A DNA stretch of 61,555 bases from positions 1 through 61,555 of the forward strand of contig JAJQAY010000126.1 in NCBI GenBank assembly GCA_021203515.1, written 5' to 3'. Below are positions 40,287 through 49,726 of this stretch, piece by piece. Position numbers and translations under genes: made by a program. Source of the stretch: Bacteroides sp. (GTDB lineage Bacteria; Bacteroidota; Bacteroidia; Bacteroidales; Bacteroidaceae). Positions within the stretch are counted from its first letter, which is position 1; every line of letters starts with the position of its first letter. The notes under the pieces were generated by a model that saw only the letters and a list, made by a program, of their open reading frames with translations, did no database searches and was not told the DNA's origin.

Positions 40287-41911
40287 TTAGTAGCGGACGC
40301 AACGGATGGGGTAGCCGTACTTTATGTGGTAAGTAATAATCTCGCCTCCCTGTACCTGTGTGGTAAACGATATTACATAGACGTTGTTTTCACTTTCTTT
40401 CTCGTTTGTGAGGTACATGCATGTACGGCTTTTAGTATCAGCTGTGCCACTGCTGGGGTCTCGTACTCCGGCACAAGTCAAAGACAGGTAATTGCTGCTA
40501 CCATCATCTGGCAATCGAAATTCTCCGTAACCGCCAGTAAGAGTGCAATCCCCTATAGGAACGTTATGATCTGTGATATACTGCAGTAGAATGCCTGCCA
40601 TTTCGCGTGTAGGCGTAAACCACCTTATGTCAATCTGTCGGCAAGGATCGTTGGCCGTGTCGTATGGGGTGTTGTCGTAAATTCCATCCTTTGTATCGGG
40701 AGTGAGCGCCCCCCAGTTGAAGTACTCTGATTGCGTTATTGTCTTTCCGCCATCCCATACGAGAACACTTGATCCGACGCTGGAGTTAACCGGTATCTGC
40801 CCTTCCGCAAACGAGTACTTGTAGGTTGTCTCGCCCTTCTCGTTCTTCACGAGGGTAGCCACCAGGTTTCCGGGTGCGAAGTAGAAGCCCAGTCCCGGCA
40901 GGGTGATGCCGTCCAGTGGGTAGCCGGGCAGGAAATTGCCGCTGTTGCCGTCGGTCACGTTCACCGGCTGCCGTCCGTCGTACTGGAAAATGTCGGTCAC
41001 CGTGACCAGGCGGCCATGCAACTTGACGTTTGCCGAATAGCTCTTTCCTTTCTGCAATCCGTTGGCGATGCGCAGCGTGCCTTGAAAGGTTTCGGTGGCG
41101 TTGGTGCCCACGGTGAGGGTTAGTGTGGTAATCCCGTCGTTGGGGGCGAGCAAGGCTCTCAGATGGACGGCTTCATTTTGTTTAAGCTCTATTCCGCCAT
41201 CGGGGGCGTCGTAGCGCACGGTGCCGGTGGTGGCGTTTGCTGTGCTGTAGGTGCCGGTGGTGGCATCGGTCAGGCTGAAGGTGGTGCTCGTAGTCAGTGC
41301 GGGCTTGCCTTCTGCGCTTTTTAGGCTGATGTAGGTGAGCTTATTCGTAGTGTGGTTCGTCAGTTCACAAGAGATTGTCAGGTCGATGGCCGTGAGGGCG
41401 TAGTCCATCGAAAGGGTGGAAGTCTGTTGCATCACGGTGTTCGTCATCGGGCCATAGCAGATGTCGGCCTGCTTCAGCGTGGTGGGCATGGTGGTTGCTC
41501 CCTGCGCCACGTCGTAGCGGTCGATGCAGGGGGTGAGGGGGGGATGGCTGCGGGGTCGTAGAAGCCTTCCGCGTAGGGATGGTAGGCGTAGAGGGTTGCT
41601 GCAGTCTTATCCAGCTTGATGTTGTCGGCGGAGGTGACGGGGAGCCGTGCTCCGTCGGTCAGCCGGTAGTGCATGTTGTTGAGCGCGGAGTGACTGCCCT
41701 CGGCCAGGCGGAAGATGCCTATCTCGCTGTTCGCATCGGTTATGGACTGATAGGCGACGCTGCCATCGGTGCGCGTGGCGCTCTTGACCTGCACGACGCC
41801 CAGTTGCAGGCTGCTTTCCTGCCCCAAGACGTTGTCCGGGTCGCTCTGCTGACATGCTGCGCATAGCAGGCAGGCGGCTAGCAGGGTGGCATGTTTTGGG
41901 TTGCTTTCATA
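40287..41911 (-). pseudogene. Fimbrillin-type lipoprotein E with FISUMP-like C-domain, two frameshifts
   Basis: Start MKATQNMP at 41911; one C is missing from the next run, so the frame stops instead of giving TLLAACLLCAACQQSD (lipobox LCAAC). The next part (41827) has SATRTDGS and EIGIFRLAEGSHSALNN. A G7 run (41537-41543, one short) breaks AAIPPLTPCIDRYD; the main body then runs from about 41530 to 40287: MDYALTAIDLTISCELTNHT, FYFAPGNLVATLVKNEKG, DPCRQIDIRWFTPTREM and the end YPIRCVRY. Follows gene F by 12 bp. Confidence 0.83.
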
Positions 41912-41923
41912 TGTTTCTTTCGT

Positions 41924-43573
41924 TTATTTCTGTTGCATGCATCGGATGTAGTGTTTGGCGGTTTGGGGGGGGGATGTCTCTTTGGCAACCTTTTCATTAC
42001 CGTTTTTCATCCACAATTCAAGGGAAGTGTAGTACTGGCCCGAGTAGGAGGTGGGAGCACTGCTGCACCAGTATTTCACATTCGGGAAGTATACCCTTTT
42101 GCTGTTGTCTGCCTGGTTGGCGATTATCCAGACTCCTTTCAATACTCCGTCCACCTTGTCCGGTTTTATAAGAGATTTGTTGTCATAGGCATCGTTCAAA
42201 AAAGTTATCCATTGTTGCGCGCTGGGTATCGTCCACTTGCTATCGGTGGCGGATGCACCGCTAGAATATAATTTTTGGCAGGGGGTGTTTTTCGTCCATC
42301 CTCCGCTGACCATGCTAGCTGCCTCGGGAGATTGAGTGCCAAAGAGGACTGCCGTTCCGGGATCGGTGCTGGTCGTCGTACCCCAGTAGTAAGCTGACTT
42401 ATCCGCATTCGTGCCGTAATATTGCAGATTTGCGGGTGCCAAGTATGTGAGTGTGCCGTCTGTCAGTTGAAATCCGTAGTTTTCTCCGAACATGCCTTCG
42501 CCCCAAGGATTTCCAGCATCTGCGTTTTCACCGACTGTAATAGTTTCCGCTGTCCGTTCGGTCACCGTCACTCCGTCGGATGCAAGTTTCAGGCTTGCGC
42601 CCACCAGGGTGAAGTTCAGGGTGTACTCTTTTCCGGCTTCAAGCTTGCGCGAGGTGCCGTCGGCGTCGAGGGGGAGTAGTCGCGGGGGATGGTGACCGTT
42701 TGGGATTGCACTGCTGTAGTCTTGCTTCCTTTCTTGTAGTAGATGGTGACTGTGGGGTCTTTCGTCGCATTAACCGTTTGCGGTGCTACCAATACGGGGA
42801 CGGAGCCGGCGGCACCGGCGGCTATCTCTGTATCATTCGCACTCTTTATAGAAGAACCGTTGGTTGTCTTCTGCAGATTTATAACACCGGTAGAGATGTC
42901 GATAGTGACACCCACCACACCATCATTAAATATAGCTATCTTCGAAATAAAATACGCATCCTCTGTGCTGTTCGTAATGGCACAGCTCACCATAGCCATG
43001 GCATGCACCAGTTTGAGCTTAAGGGCGGCGCTGCTGCTGTTTACCGACTGGGGCAGGGAGTAGCATATATCTATTCCTTCATAACCTGCAGGGTTGGACA
43101 TCATTGTGCCAAGAGAAATCTTCGTGAGGTCCGGAACTGACGGATAGGGGGGTGAGGCTCCAGGGATGCGGATAAAAGGCGCATATTGGAGCCGGGGCTG
43201 TGGTGAGTGTAATCAATTTATTATTCATTCCGGTATTTTGAGGAGATACCCACCTTCCATTAAGTCGGCCGAAATATGAGAACACCGGCCCGTCCTCATA
43301 GCCGTTAGTGGCATCCTTCAGGCGGAATATACCGACTGCTGCAGATGCATCTGTTATCTCCTTATACGTCTTCTCGTCCGTCGCCCTCGTCTGTGCCCCG
43401 GTTGCGTATTCGTTTCCCGTCTCTGCTGCTGTGGGTGTTCCGCCCAGCACGCCCATGGACTGGATGGTGAGGGGCACCGGGGTGTCGTTGTCCATCGCGT
43501 AGGGTGCATCGTTCTGCGTGCAGGCGGCAAGCAGAAGGAGCAGGGAGGCGAGGTATGGGGTTGTATATTTCAT
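41924..43573 (-). pseudogene. Fimbrillin-type lipoprotein F with FISUMP-like C-domain, two frameshifts
   Basis: Start MKYTTPYLASLLLLLAAC; AQTRATDEKT site, AAVGIFRLKDATNGYEDG. A G6 run at 43147-43152 marks the first shift (after WSLTP), GTMMSNPAGYEGIDICYS follows in another frame. The second shift is near 42660-42675, in G-rich sequence, before the C-domain: LTYLAPANLQYYG, TPCQKLYSSGASATDSKWTI, HYIRCMQQK. A G9 run (41965-41973) near the 3' end (TSPPQTAKH) is in frame at this length. Preceded by the 191-bp element and a 119-bp element fragment. Confidence 0.83.
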
Positions 43574-43629
43574 TCTTCTTTTTGTTACTAATATTACTAA
43601 ATCGTTTATTACTAAATCGTTTTGAGTTG

Positions 43630-43820
43630 AATAGGCTGAAAGCCTTTCATCTTATAGCCCAGGGCAACGCCCTGGGTATATATGTCATATCTCTATCTTT
43701 GCGCCCTGTAAGGGCAAAAGCCCGTACCTATCTTATGCCCTTTCAGGGCGTAATTTGTGGGGCGTTCTTTAATCCAGGGCGTTGCCCTGGGCTGTAAGAT
43801 AAAAGCCTTTCAGGCTTAGG
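43630..43820. repeat. 191-bp palindromic element, copy 2
   Basis: Same length as copy 1 (37406-37596) with about ten single-base differences, several of them paired in the stem. It ends CAGGCTTAGG and is followed after one base by a truncated 119-bp element. Confidence 0.85.
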
Positions 43821-43821
43821 C

Positions 43822-43909
43822 GTTCTTTCTTTTTAAACCACAGATTACGCAGATTAACACAGATTTAATCTATAAAACTCTGTGGGACTCTGTGTCCTCT
43901 GTGGTGAAA
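43822..43909. repeat. 119-bp palindromic element, copy 4 (left arm lost)
   Basis: Core and right arm only (GTTCTTTCTTTTTAAACCAC... to ...GTGGTGAAA). The left arm is replaced exactly by the end of the 191-bp element, so one inserted into or recombined with the other. Confidence 0.8.
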
Positions 43910-43931
43910 TCATTGTATTCATTTCCATTCC

Positions 43932-45041
43932 TTATATTGTTACCTCAAACGAGTTGTCCGGCATCGTCACCTTCTCCCAGTCGGCCACCGACACCGCAGT
44001 GACTTCCAGCGCGCTGGGCTTCAGCTTCAGGCTGATGGTGTACCACTTGCCGCGGGCGAAGGTGGCGTTGTCTTTGCTGAGCTCGGCGAGATTCATGGGA
44101 GTTATATTCTTGTACATCTTCCTCCCGTTGATGGTGAACGTCAGCAGGATATTGTCCGTCATGACTTGGGTGATAGGGATTATCAGCAGGTCGATGGTCA
44201 CTGTGGTGTTGGTGGTACTTATGGTCTGCTTGGACGGCAGTGTGAGGTCGAAGCCGGTTGCTCCATCGGCGGCGGCGTTCGTATATCCGGCCGTTCCGAA
44301 CAGATCATAGTGGGCTTCTCCCAACACTTTTCCGTCGTCAGCCGAAGTGTTATTCTTCATTGCCACCCCGGTGATTTCGGCGTCGGACACATAGGTGGCA
44401 TCCTTGCTCAGTTTCAGGGTAAGGCGGCTGTAGACTTGTTGGAGCGTCATCTCTTCGATTTTGGTATTCCTGTTTACCGCAGCCCCGTACTTGGCGCACC
44501 AGAGGTCTTGGGTGAGGTAGCTATTGGTGGTAGCATTGCGGACGCCTGCTTTGAGCAGCAGTGTGCCGTCCGACTGGCCTGCATAATTTCCGTTATAAGG
44601 GTAATATACCGCTATGTCGGCATTCTCCTCGGTGAGCTTTACATTGGAAGCTATCCACGGGGTTGAGGCGTCGGTTCCCTTGGTGGCTTGGCTGTTGTTG
44701 ATGGTGGAATAGGAAGTGCCGGCCTGACCTTTCAGGAAGACACCGGCGGAGGCTTTCGTTCCTCCCTCTGCTGATGTTGCGCGTGTGCCCGCTGCTGCCC
44801 GGCTGTGGGCGGGTTCGCAGTCGGTGCTGCTTGCGCCGTCCGCTGTCCGGCTGCTTGCACCGTCTGCCGCCCGGCCTAGCGGGGCTATTTCTGCTTGTTC
44901 TTCCAGCAGCAGGCTGCCCAGGCGCAAGGCTACGCTATCGCCCGGTTGGTCGTTGCCCGGGGTTGCATCGTCCGTGCAGGCGGTTGGCAGCGCCAACAGT
45001 GCAAGGGCGATGAAGGATAGTGGTAATAAGTTACGTTTCAT
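43932..45041 (-). CDS. Fimbrillin-type lipoprotein G
   Basis: A 369-residue lipoprotein. Start MKRNLLPLSFIALALLALPT at 45041 with lipobox PTAC; an upstream in-frame ATG at 45080 would add a basic leader before the signal. The long low-complexity linker RAADGASSRTADGASS...GTRATSAEGGTKASAGVF holds the Thr-Arg-Ala site. Body: NVKLTEENADIAVYYPYNGN, LTLKLSKDATYVSDAEI, NILLTFTINGRKMYKNI, and the closing VTAVSVADWEKV. No FISUMP domain. This is the standard Mfa-like fimbrillin length. Intact. Confidence 0.85.
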   Translation of the reverse strand: MKRNLLPLSFIALALLALPTACTDDATPGNDQPGDSVALRLGSLLLEEQAEIAPLGRAADGASSRTADGASSTDCEPAHSRAAAGTRATSAEGGTKASAGVFLKGQAGTSYSTINNSQATKGTDASTPWIASNVKLTEENADIAVYYPYNGNYAGQSDGTLLLKAGVRNATTNSYLTQDLWCAKYGAAVNRNTKIEEMTLQQVYSRLTLKLSKDATYVSDAEITGVAMKNNTSADDGKVLGEAHYDLFGTAGYTNAAADGATGFDLTLPSKQTISTTNTTVTIDLLIIPITQVMTDNILLTFTINGRKMYKNITPMNLAELSKDNATFARGKWYTISLKLKPSALEVTAVSVADWEKVTMPDNSFEVTI

Positions 45042-45119
45042 AATGCTATCTTGTTTTTTACGTTTTATATATCTGATCATTTATTCTGTTCGTTCCGTTC
45101 CGTTCGGGGGCAGGGCAGC

Positions 45120-46334
45120 TTAGGTTGTCTTGCCCGGTGTGTCCGAAAAGTCGCCGCCATTCACCTCGGCGTCTCCGCCGTCGGTCCAGTCCGGAGTCTC
45201 AAGCCCGGGCAGGGAGGGGACTTCGTCAAACGAGCCGTTTCCGGCATCTATCGTCATGCTTGTTCCCCAGTCTTCCAGCTGCAAGTCCCCTATCTGCAAC
45301 TTCTTGACCGAAGAGTTGAGGTTGACGTTCAGGGTGTATGCGTAGCCAAGCTTTATCCAGTAGAAGGAGGAACTCTTAGGGTCTTGGAACGCACTGGCGG
45401 ATATTTCGCCCGTGTAGTCGGTGTCCGTGCCGCCTATCTGCAGTATCAGCACTATCTGCAGCTTTTCGTCCGCTATCGAGCCGCCCGAAGCTGCCTCGAA
45501 GCTGAAGGAAACCAGCAGGCAGGTGCTGGGGTAGGCCTTGTCGGAGGGGATTTCGGGCAAGGGGGTACTACTGGAAGAGTTATAGGTATAATACGCCTGT
45601 TCCTTTTCGTCGGCAGGGGTATCGGGGGAGGGGGCGTTGTATATAGGATAAACTGCAGAGCCGGTACCGTCACTGACTGCACTTATATCGAGCGTCGCAC
45701 TTTGCCGCATATTCTTGTACTTGAAGGTCACCTTCTTCAGTTCCACCTTGTCTTTGTATTGTGCGCTCTTCTTGATGGCGAGTGTGAACTTGGCCTGGGC
45801 GTACTTCATCGTCAGCTTCAGCCGGTTGTTCATGGCGTTGGCTCTCAGGTCCATGGCGTAGCAGACGGCTTGGACCAGTTCATCGTTCTCCTCGAACTTC
45901 TGGGTGGAGACGGGGATTTTTGTGGCGTCAATCGTGTAGCTAGACGCACTAGGACTACTACCGCTACTTGGAATTCTAGGCTCATACCAGGCGCATAAGG
46001 GGGCATGGTATCCGTTGAGCCATATGTATGAATAGGACCAGGCGAGCCATTCCCCAAAGTCTACGGAGGAGGAGGTGGTGTTTTTATAGAATAGCGCCTT
46101 CATATCTGTGCTATATCCCCAGTCATCAGTCAGGCAGGCCACGGCGAGTCTGTCGATCCACAGGTCGGTCGTTGTGGCCCGCGTATCTGCCGGGCTTTCC
46201 TTGCCCACCTGCACGGACTCCACCACGAGGGTTTCCGTCATTTCGGCGGACTGCTGGTAGGCGTCGTCGTGCAAGCACGATGTGCACCACAGGCACACTG
46301 TTGCCGCTGCTATCCAAACTCTTTTTATCATCAT
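45120..46334 (-). CDS. Fimbrillin-type lipoprotein H
   Basis: A 404-residue lipoprotein with lipobox WCTSC, ADTRATTTDLW Thr-Arg site, GYHAPLCAWYEPRIP in the surface-loop part, MKYAQAKFTLAIKK and KAYPSTCLLVSFSFEAASGG strands, and end LEDWGTSMTIDAGNG. It is longer than its neighbours by a Ser-rich loop. Intact and 61 bp from gene I. Confidence 0.82.
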   Translation of the reverse strand: MMIKRVWIAAATVCLWCTSCLHDDAYQQSAEMTETLVVESVQVGKESPADTRATTTDLWIDRLAVACLTDDWGYSTDMKALFYKNTTSSSVDFGEWLAWSYSYIWLNGYHAPLCAWYEPRIPSSGSSPSASSYTIDATKIPVSTQKFEENDELVQAVCYAMDLRANAMNNRLKLTMKYAQAKFTLAIKKSAQYKDKVELKKVTFKYKNMRQSATLDISAVSDGTGSAVYPIYNAPSPDTPADEKEQAYYTYNSSSSTPLPEIPSDKAYPSTCLLVSFSFEAASGGSIADEKLQIVLILQIGGTDTDYTGEISASAFQDPKSSSFYWIKLGYAYTLNVNLNSSVKKLQIGDLQLEDWGTSMTIDAGNGSFDEVPSLPGLETPDWTDGGDAEVNGGDFSDTPGKTT

Positions 46335-46394
46335 TCAATTCTTGTTTATACTGTTCAACTATGGTGTGTGTTTACTCACTCATTCCCCCTATGC

Positions 46395-47513
46395 CTAGGG
46401 TGTGGTAGTCGCCGGGGTTTCGGGGTCCAGGTCTATGTTTACATCGGGCTGGACGCCGCTGCCCCACTGATGGGTCACCCAGTCTTCCACCTTTATGTCG
46501 CTCTCAATCGCAATGCCCGACTGCTGCACCACAATCGGCAGGTTGTAAATCTTGCCTTGCTCTATGGCGGTCAGCTTGCCGGTGAGGTTGAGGGAGAGCC
46601 ACATGCCCTGCATCTTCACGTATAGCTTGGTGCTGCCTTGCAGTGCGCCGGGTATGAGGAGGGCGTAGACGTGGAGGACGGGCATAGTGATTTCACTGCC
46701 GGTTGGGTTCTTGATTTCAAGGTCGTCTCTGCCGTCCCACTCGTTTGCTCTTTTGTGAATGGTCACTTCACCCATATCAGTCACCTTTCCGTCGACGTCT
46801 GTGAGGGGTGTGATGCTGCCGTTGGTGATATTGAGATGGGTCTTGCTCCTTATCTGGGAGTTTCGCAGGGCGATTTCACTAATCTTATGCTCGATGTCGG
46901 TGTTGTACGATTTCTGGAACGACAGGTGCAGCACCGCCAGGGAGTGCTTCATCACAAAAGTGATGTTCCGGTCGGCTCCATTCTTCGTCTGGTTGGCGGC
47001 GTAGCAGATGTCTCCGTCTAATGTGGTGGGGATGCCGGAGCTTAGGTCTTCCGAGCCCGTGTATTTTCCGGCTGTGAGCAGGAATTGGGTGGGGTCGCTG
47101 TAAGCGGCGTCGGAGTTATGCGGATAGTAGGCGCATACCTCGGCAGGGAGTGCCGTGAGGTAGATGGTCTGATTTGCACCGTCAGGCCCCCATGTGCTGC
47201 CTGCGTCCGTCCCCTTGCTGTACTTCATATTATTCTGTGCCGCATCGTAGCCTGCTCCCTGCGAACGGAACACGCCGATAGCGCCGTTTTCTATATTTGC
47301 ACGCGCATTGGCTCTTGTCTCCACGCTCACACTGCCTTGCAGCTCTGCGGAGACAACGTTCAGTGCCACGGACTCGTCGGTGACTGCCTCCGGGGCGTCG
47401 CTCTGCGAGCAGCCGCCAAGGGCGAGGGCGAGGCAGAGGGCAAGGGCGGAGAGTGTGTCCGATGTTCTGTCCGATGCGGAGCTTGATAGGGTTATATCTT
47501 TCTTCTTATACAT
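46395..47513 (-). CDS. Fimbrillin-type lipoprotein I
   Basis: A 372-residue lipoprotein: signal with ALCLALALGGC lipobox, VETRANARANIENGAIGVFR (Thr-Arg site then first strand), AEVCAYYPHNSD, MKHSLAVLHLSFQKSYN, MPVLHVYALLIPGALQG, and the closing IKVEDWVTHQW. The proline/threonine end (ETPATTTP) is short. Intact. The strand pattern is that of Mfa-like pilins or tip subunits. Confidence 0.85.
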   Translation of the reverse strand: MYKKKDITLSSSASDRTSDTLSALALCLALALGGCSQSDAPEAVTDESVALNVVSAELQGSVSVETRANARANIENGAIGVFRSQGAGYDAAQNNMKYSKGTDAGSTWGPDGANQTIYLTALPAEVCAYYPHNSDAAYSDPTQFLLTAGKYTGSEDLSSGIPTTLDGDICYAANQTKNGADRNITFVMKHSLAVLHLSFQKSYNTDIEHKISEIALRNSQIRSKTHLNITNGSITPLTDVDGKVTDMGEVTIHKRANEWDGRDDLEIKNPTGSEITMPVLHVYALLIPGALQGSTKLYVKMQGMWLSLNLTGKLTAIEQGKIYNLPIVVQQSGIAIESDIKVEDWVTHQWGSGVQPDVNIDLDPETPATTTP

Positions 47514-47569
47514 ATCTATATACTTGCTTTCTTCATTCTAGTCTCAATTCGTCTTTTCCCGGCTAAAGG

Positions 47570-48594
47570 TCATGAGGGCTTGTTGTCCTCTTCCCAATTC
47601 ATCCCGTTATCAGTGCCGTCTTCGTTTTTCACATCCACTGCCTCCCAGTCTTCAACGGTGACATCGTCGACGGAGAGTGCACTGGGCTTCAGCCTAATGT
47701 AGAAGGTATAGAGATGCTTGGCAACAAAGGCGCTGTTGGAGATGTCACTTGTTGCAATTGTCGTCTTCATCGTTTTTCCGTTTACGGTAAGTGTCAACGT
47801 CATCTCTTGTGTCAGTTGTATGGGTATCATCAGTAGATATTTTTTCACATCTTTTGTTGGTTCTAATTCCAACGGTGTAATATCCGGAGAAAATGCATGG
47901 TCGCTGCTGTATGCATAGCTATAGTTATTCCCTGTGGCGAATACATTGTAATCTGCACTTAGGGGAAGGCCCGAGGAGGTTCCGCCTGTTATAGTGATAT
48001 TCGTAATCTCGGCTTTCGAGTTATAGTTCGTTAGAGCAATATCGAACCCCAACTCGGCATATAGTTGGTTCAATGTCAGGCCATCATCGAGGTTTTGGGT
48101 TTTGCTTACTGTATAGGCGCTGCAAAAAAGACCGTCTGTATCTTTTCCTTCTGCTTTCTGCACTTCAAGATGTAGTGTGCCTGCGGTGCCGAGCTTGCCT
48201 TGAGTGGCATCGTAAGGGGCGTGGACTGCTACGGTTGTCGATTTGTTCAGGAGGTAGACATCGGTAACCGGACGCCATACGCCTACTCCGTCTATTGTAG
48301 AGTACGTTCCCTTACAGTTGAAGAGGTCGGAATAGTTACCGCTGCCGCCGGTGGTGCCGGTAGTACCTTTCACGAAGAAACCAATGACTGCTCCGGCGGT
48401 GCCGTCATAATATTGGGTTCTTGTTGTCGCTTGTGTTTCCGTAGTCAGCTTTGCATTCAGTTACAAGTTGCTAGCTTGCAGCAGGGGGGCGGATAGCCCG
48501 GCGTCAATGGCATCGTCCGTACTATCCCCTGCGTGCAGGCTGCGAGCATGGCAAACGAGAAGATTGCCATGTATTTCATGCTCATACGTTTCAT
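47570..48594 (-). pseudogene. Fimbrillin-type lipoprotein J, frameshift and TAA
   Basis: From 48594: MKRMSMKYMAIFSFAMLAAC, lipobox. A base is missing in the GGGG run after CTQG, so DSTDDAIDAGLSAPLLQ is in the next frame; there an in-frame TAA follows ...QASNL, where CAA (Gln) would continue LNAKLTTETQATTRTQ. From KGTTGTTGGSGNYSDLF the frame is open to 47570: VAVHAPYDATQGKLG, LYAELGFDIALTNYNS, LLMIPIQLTQEMTLTLTVNG, VTVEDWEAVDV. About 340 residues if restored. Confidence 0.82.
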
Positions 48595-48652
48595 CACTAT
48601 CCTATGTTTCATTTCTTTCGTTTTTACTGAGTTAATATCTGCTGTTCGACCG

Positions 48653-49726
48653 TCAATCAAAGGTTGGGTCTTTGGTTATTGTCTCTGAGTTCTTAGCTTC
48701 CAAGTCCTCCAGCAAGATTGCTTTCGTCTGCAATCCTGTCACGCCAAGCTTCAAATCAACGGCATAGCGCACGCCGGCTTTGAGCTCTACACCTTTAAGT
48801 CCTTCCACGTAGCAAGAAACATCCTTGGCTGCGGTAGCACCCTCTTCCTTGATGTAGAGGGTCACTGTCAGCCCGTTGGTCGCATCCACTGTATAAGGAA
48901 TGAGCAGGGCGGCAGTGGTGCAAGGGTCACCGCTTCCTTCCTCCGGGATGGGAACTACCTTGCCGGTGGTGGCGGTGGGCTCGTAGGAGTAATCCGCGGT
49001 TGGCGTACTGTTTGTGACGTTGCCTGTGGTGATATTTATTGTTGCCTTAGTAACAATAGAACCCAAGGTCACCTTTGCCAGCGAGAACTTTCTGGAATAT
49101 CCCTTCTGCTTCGTAATCTTCAGTACCAGTTGGGCGCAGGCATGCTCCATCTTAATATTCCAGGGAGCCGATGTGGCATTCATTGACTGGCTGGTGGCAT
49201 AGCAGATGTCTTTTGCTTGGTCTTCGGAGATGTCCGTATGGTATCTTGCCGAAGCGAGGGGGATGCTTGCGGGATTGCTGTATTCGGTTTCGCTGTGATA
49301 GGGGTAGTAGGCGCACACGTTGGCGGACTGCCCGTTCAGGTAGATGTCGTTGTCGGTGGTCCATGACGTACCGGTGCAGGTATAGCTACTGTTCGATATG
49401 TTGCTCGAATAGCCTGTGGCTGTCAGGCGGAAAATACCTATCCGGGCACCGGGGGGGGTGCTGATTGCGGTGTAACCGGCGGTGGCACGCGTGGCAGATG
49501 CATCTGTTCCTGCATTCGTTCCTGTATTCGTCTGTACGGAGGTGATGCGCAGGATGCTCTCTGTGGCTACCGTGTTGTCGTCGCTGTCCGAGCAGGAGGT
49601 GAGGGACAGGCAGAGGGACAGGAATAGTGTAGCAAGGAGCTTACCTACCACCTCCCCCTGAGGGTACTCCTCCTTCCGGAAGGAGGAGAGTTGAGATAGA
49701 TTGTGATATATCTTATTAGCTTTCAT
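48653..49726 (-). CDS. Fimbrillin-type lipoprotein K with repeat-derived N-terminal extension
   Basis: A 357-residue lipoprotein, intact. The signal core LLATLFLSLCLSLTSC comes after an unusual 29-residue polar leader (KANKIYHNLSQLSSFRKEEY...). That leader is encoded by a copy of the CTCCTTCCGGAAGGAGGAG palindromic repeat, read in frame. SATRATAGYTA site, GARIGIFRLTATG, SANVCAYYPYHSE, MEHACAQLVLKITKQ, CTTAALLIPYTVDA. A G8 run at 49451-49458 (STPPGA) is in frame. The stop overlaps no gene; its start overlaps the end of gene L by 11 bp. Confidence 0.83.
   Translation of the reverse strand: MKANKIYHNLSQLSSFRKEEYPQGEVVGKLLATLFLSLCLSLTSCSDSDDNTVATESILRITSVQTNTGTNAGTDASATRATAGYTAISTPPGARIGIFRLTATGYSSNISNSSYTCTGTSWTTDNDIYLNGQSANVCAYYPYHSETEYSNPASIPLASARYHTDISEDQAKDICYATSQSMNATSAPWNIKMEHACAQLVLKITKQKGYSRKFSLAKVTLGSIVTKATINITTGNVTNSTPTADYSYEPTATTGKVVPIPEEGSGDPCTTAALLIPYTVDATNGLTVTLYIKEEGATAAKDVSCYVEGLKGVELKAGVRYAVDLKLGVTGLQTKAILLEDLEAKNSETITKDPTFD

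Noticed and set aside
45051..45998. 315-codon plus-strand open frame
   Set aside because: Opposite the intact fimbrillin H; Cys/Arg/Gly-rich low-complexity translation without family motifs.
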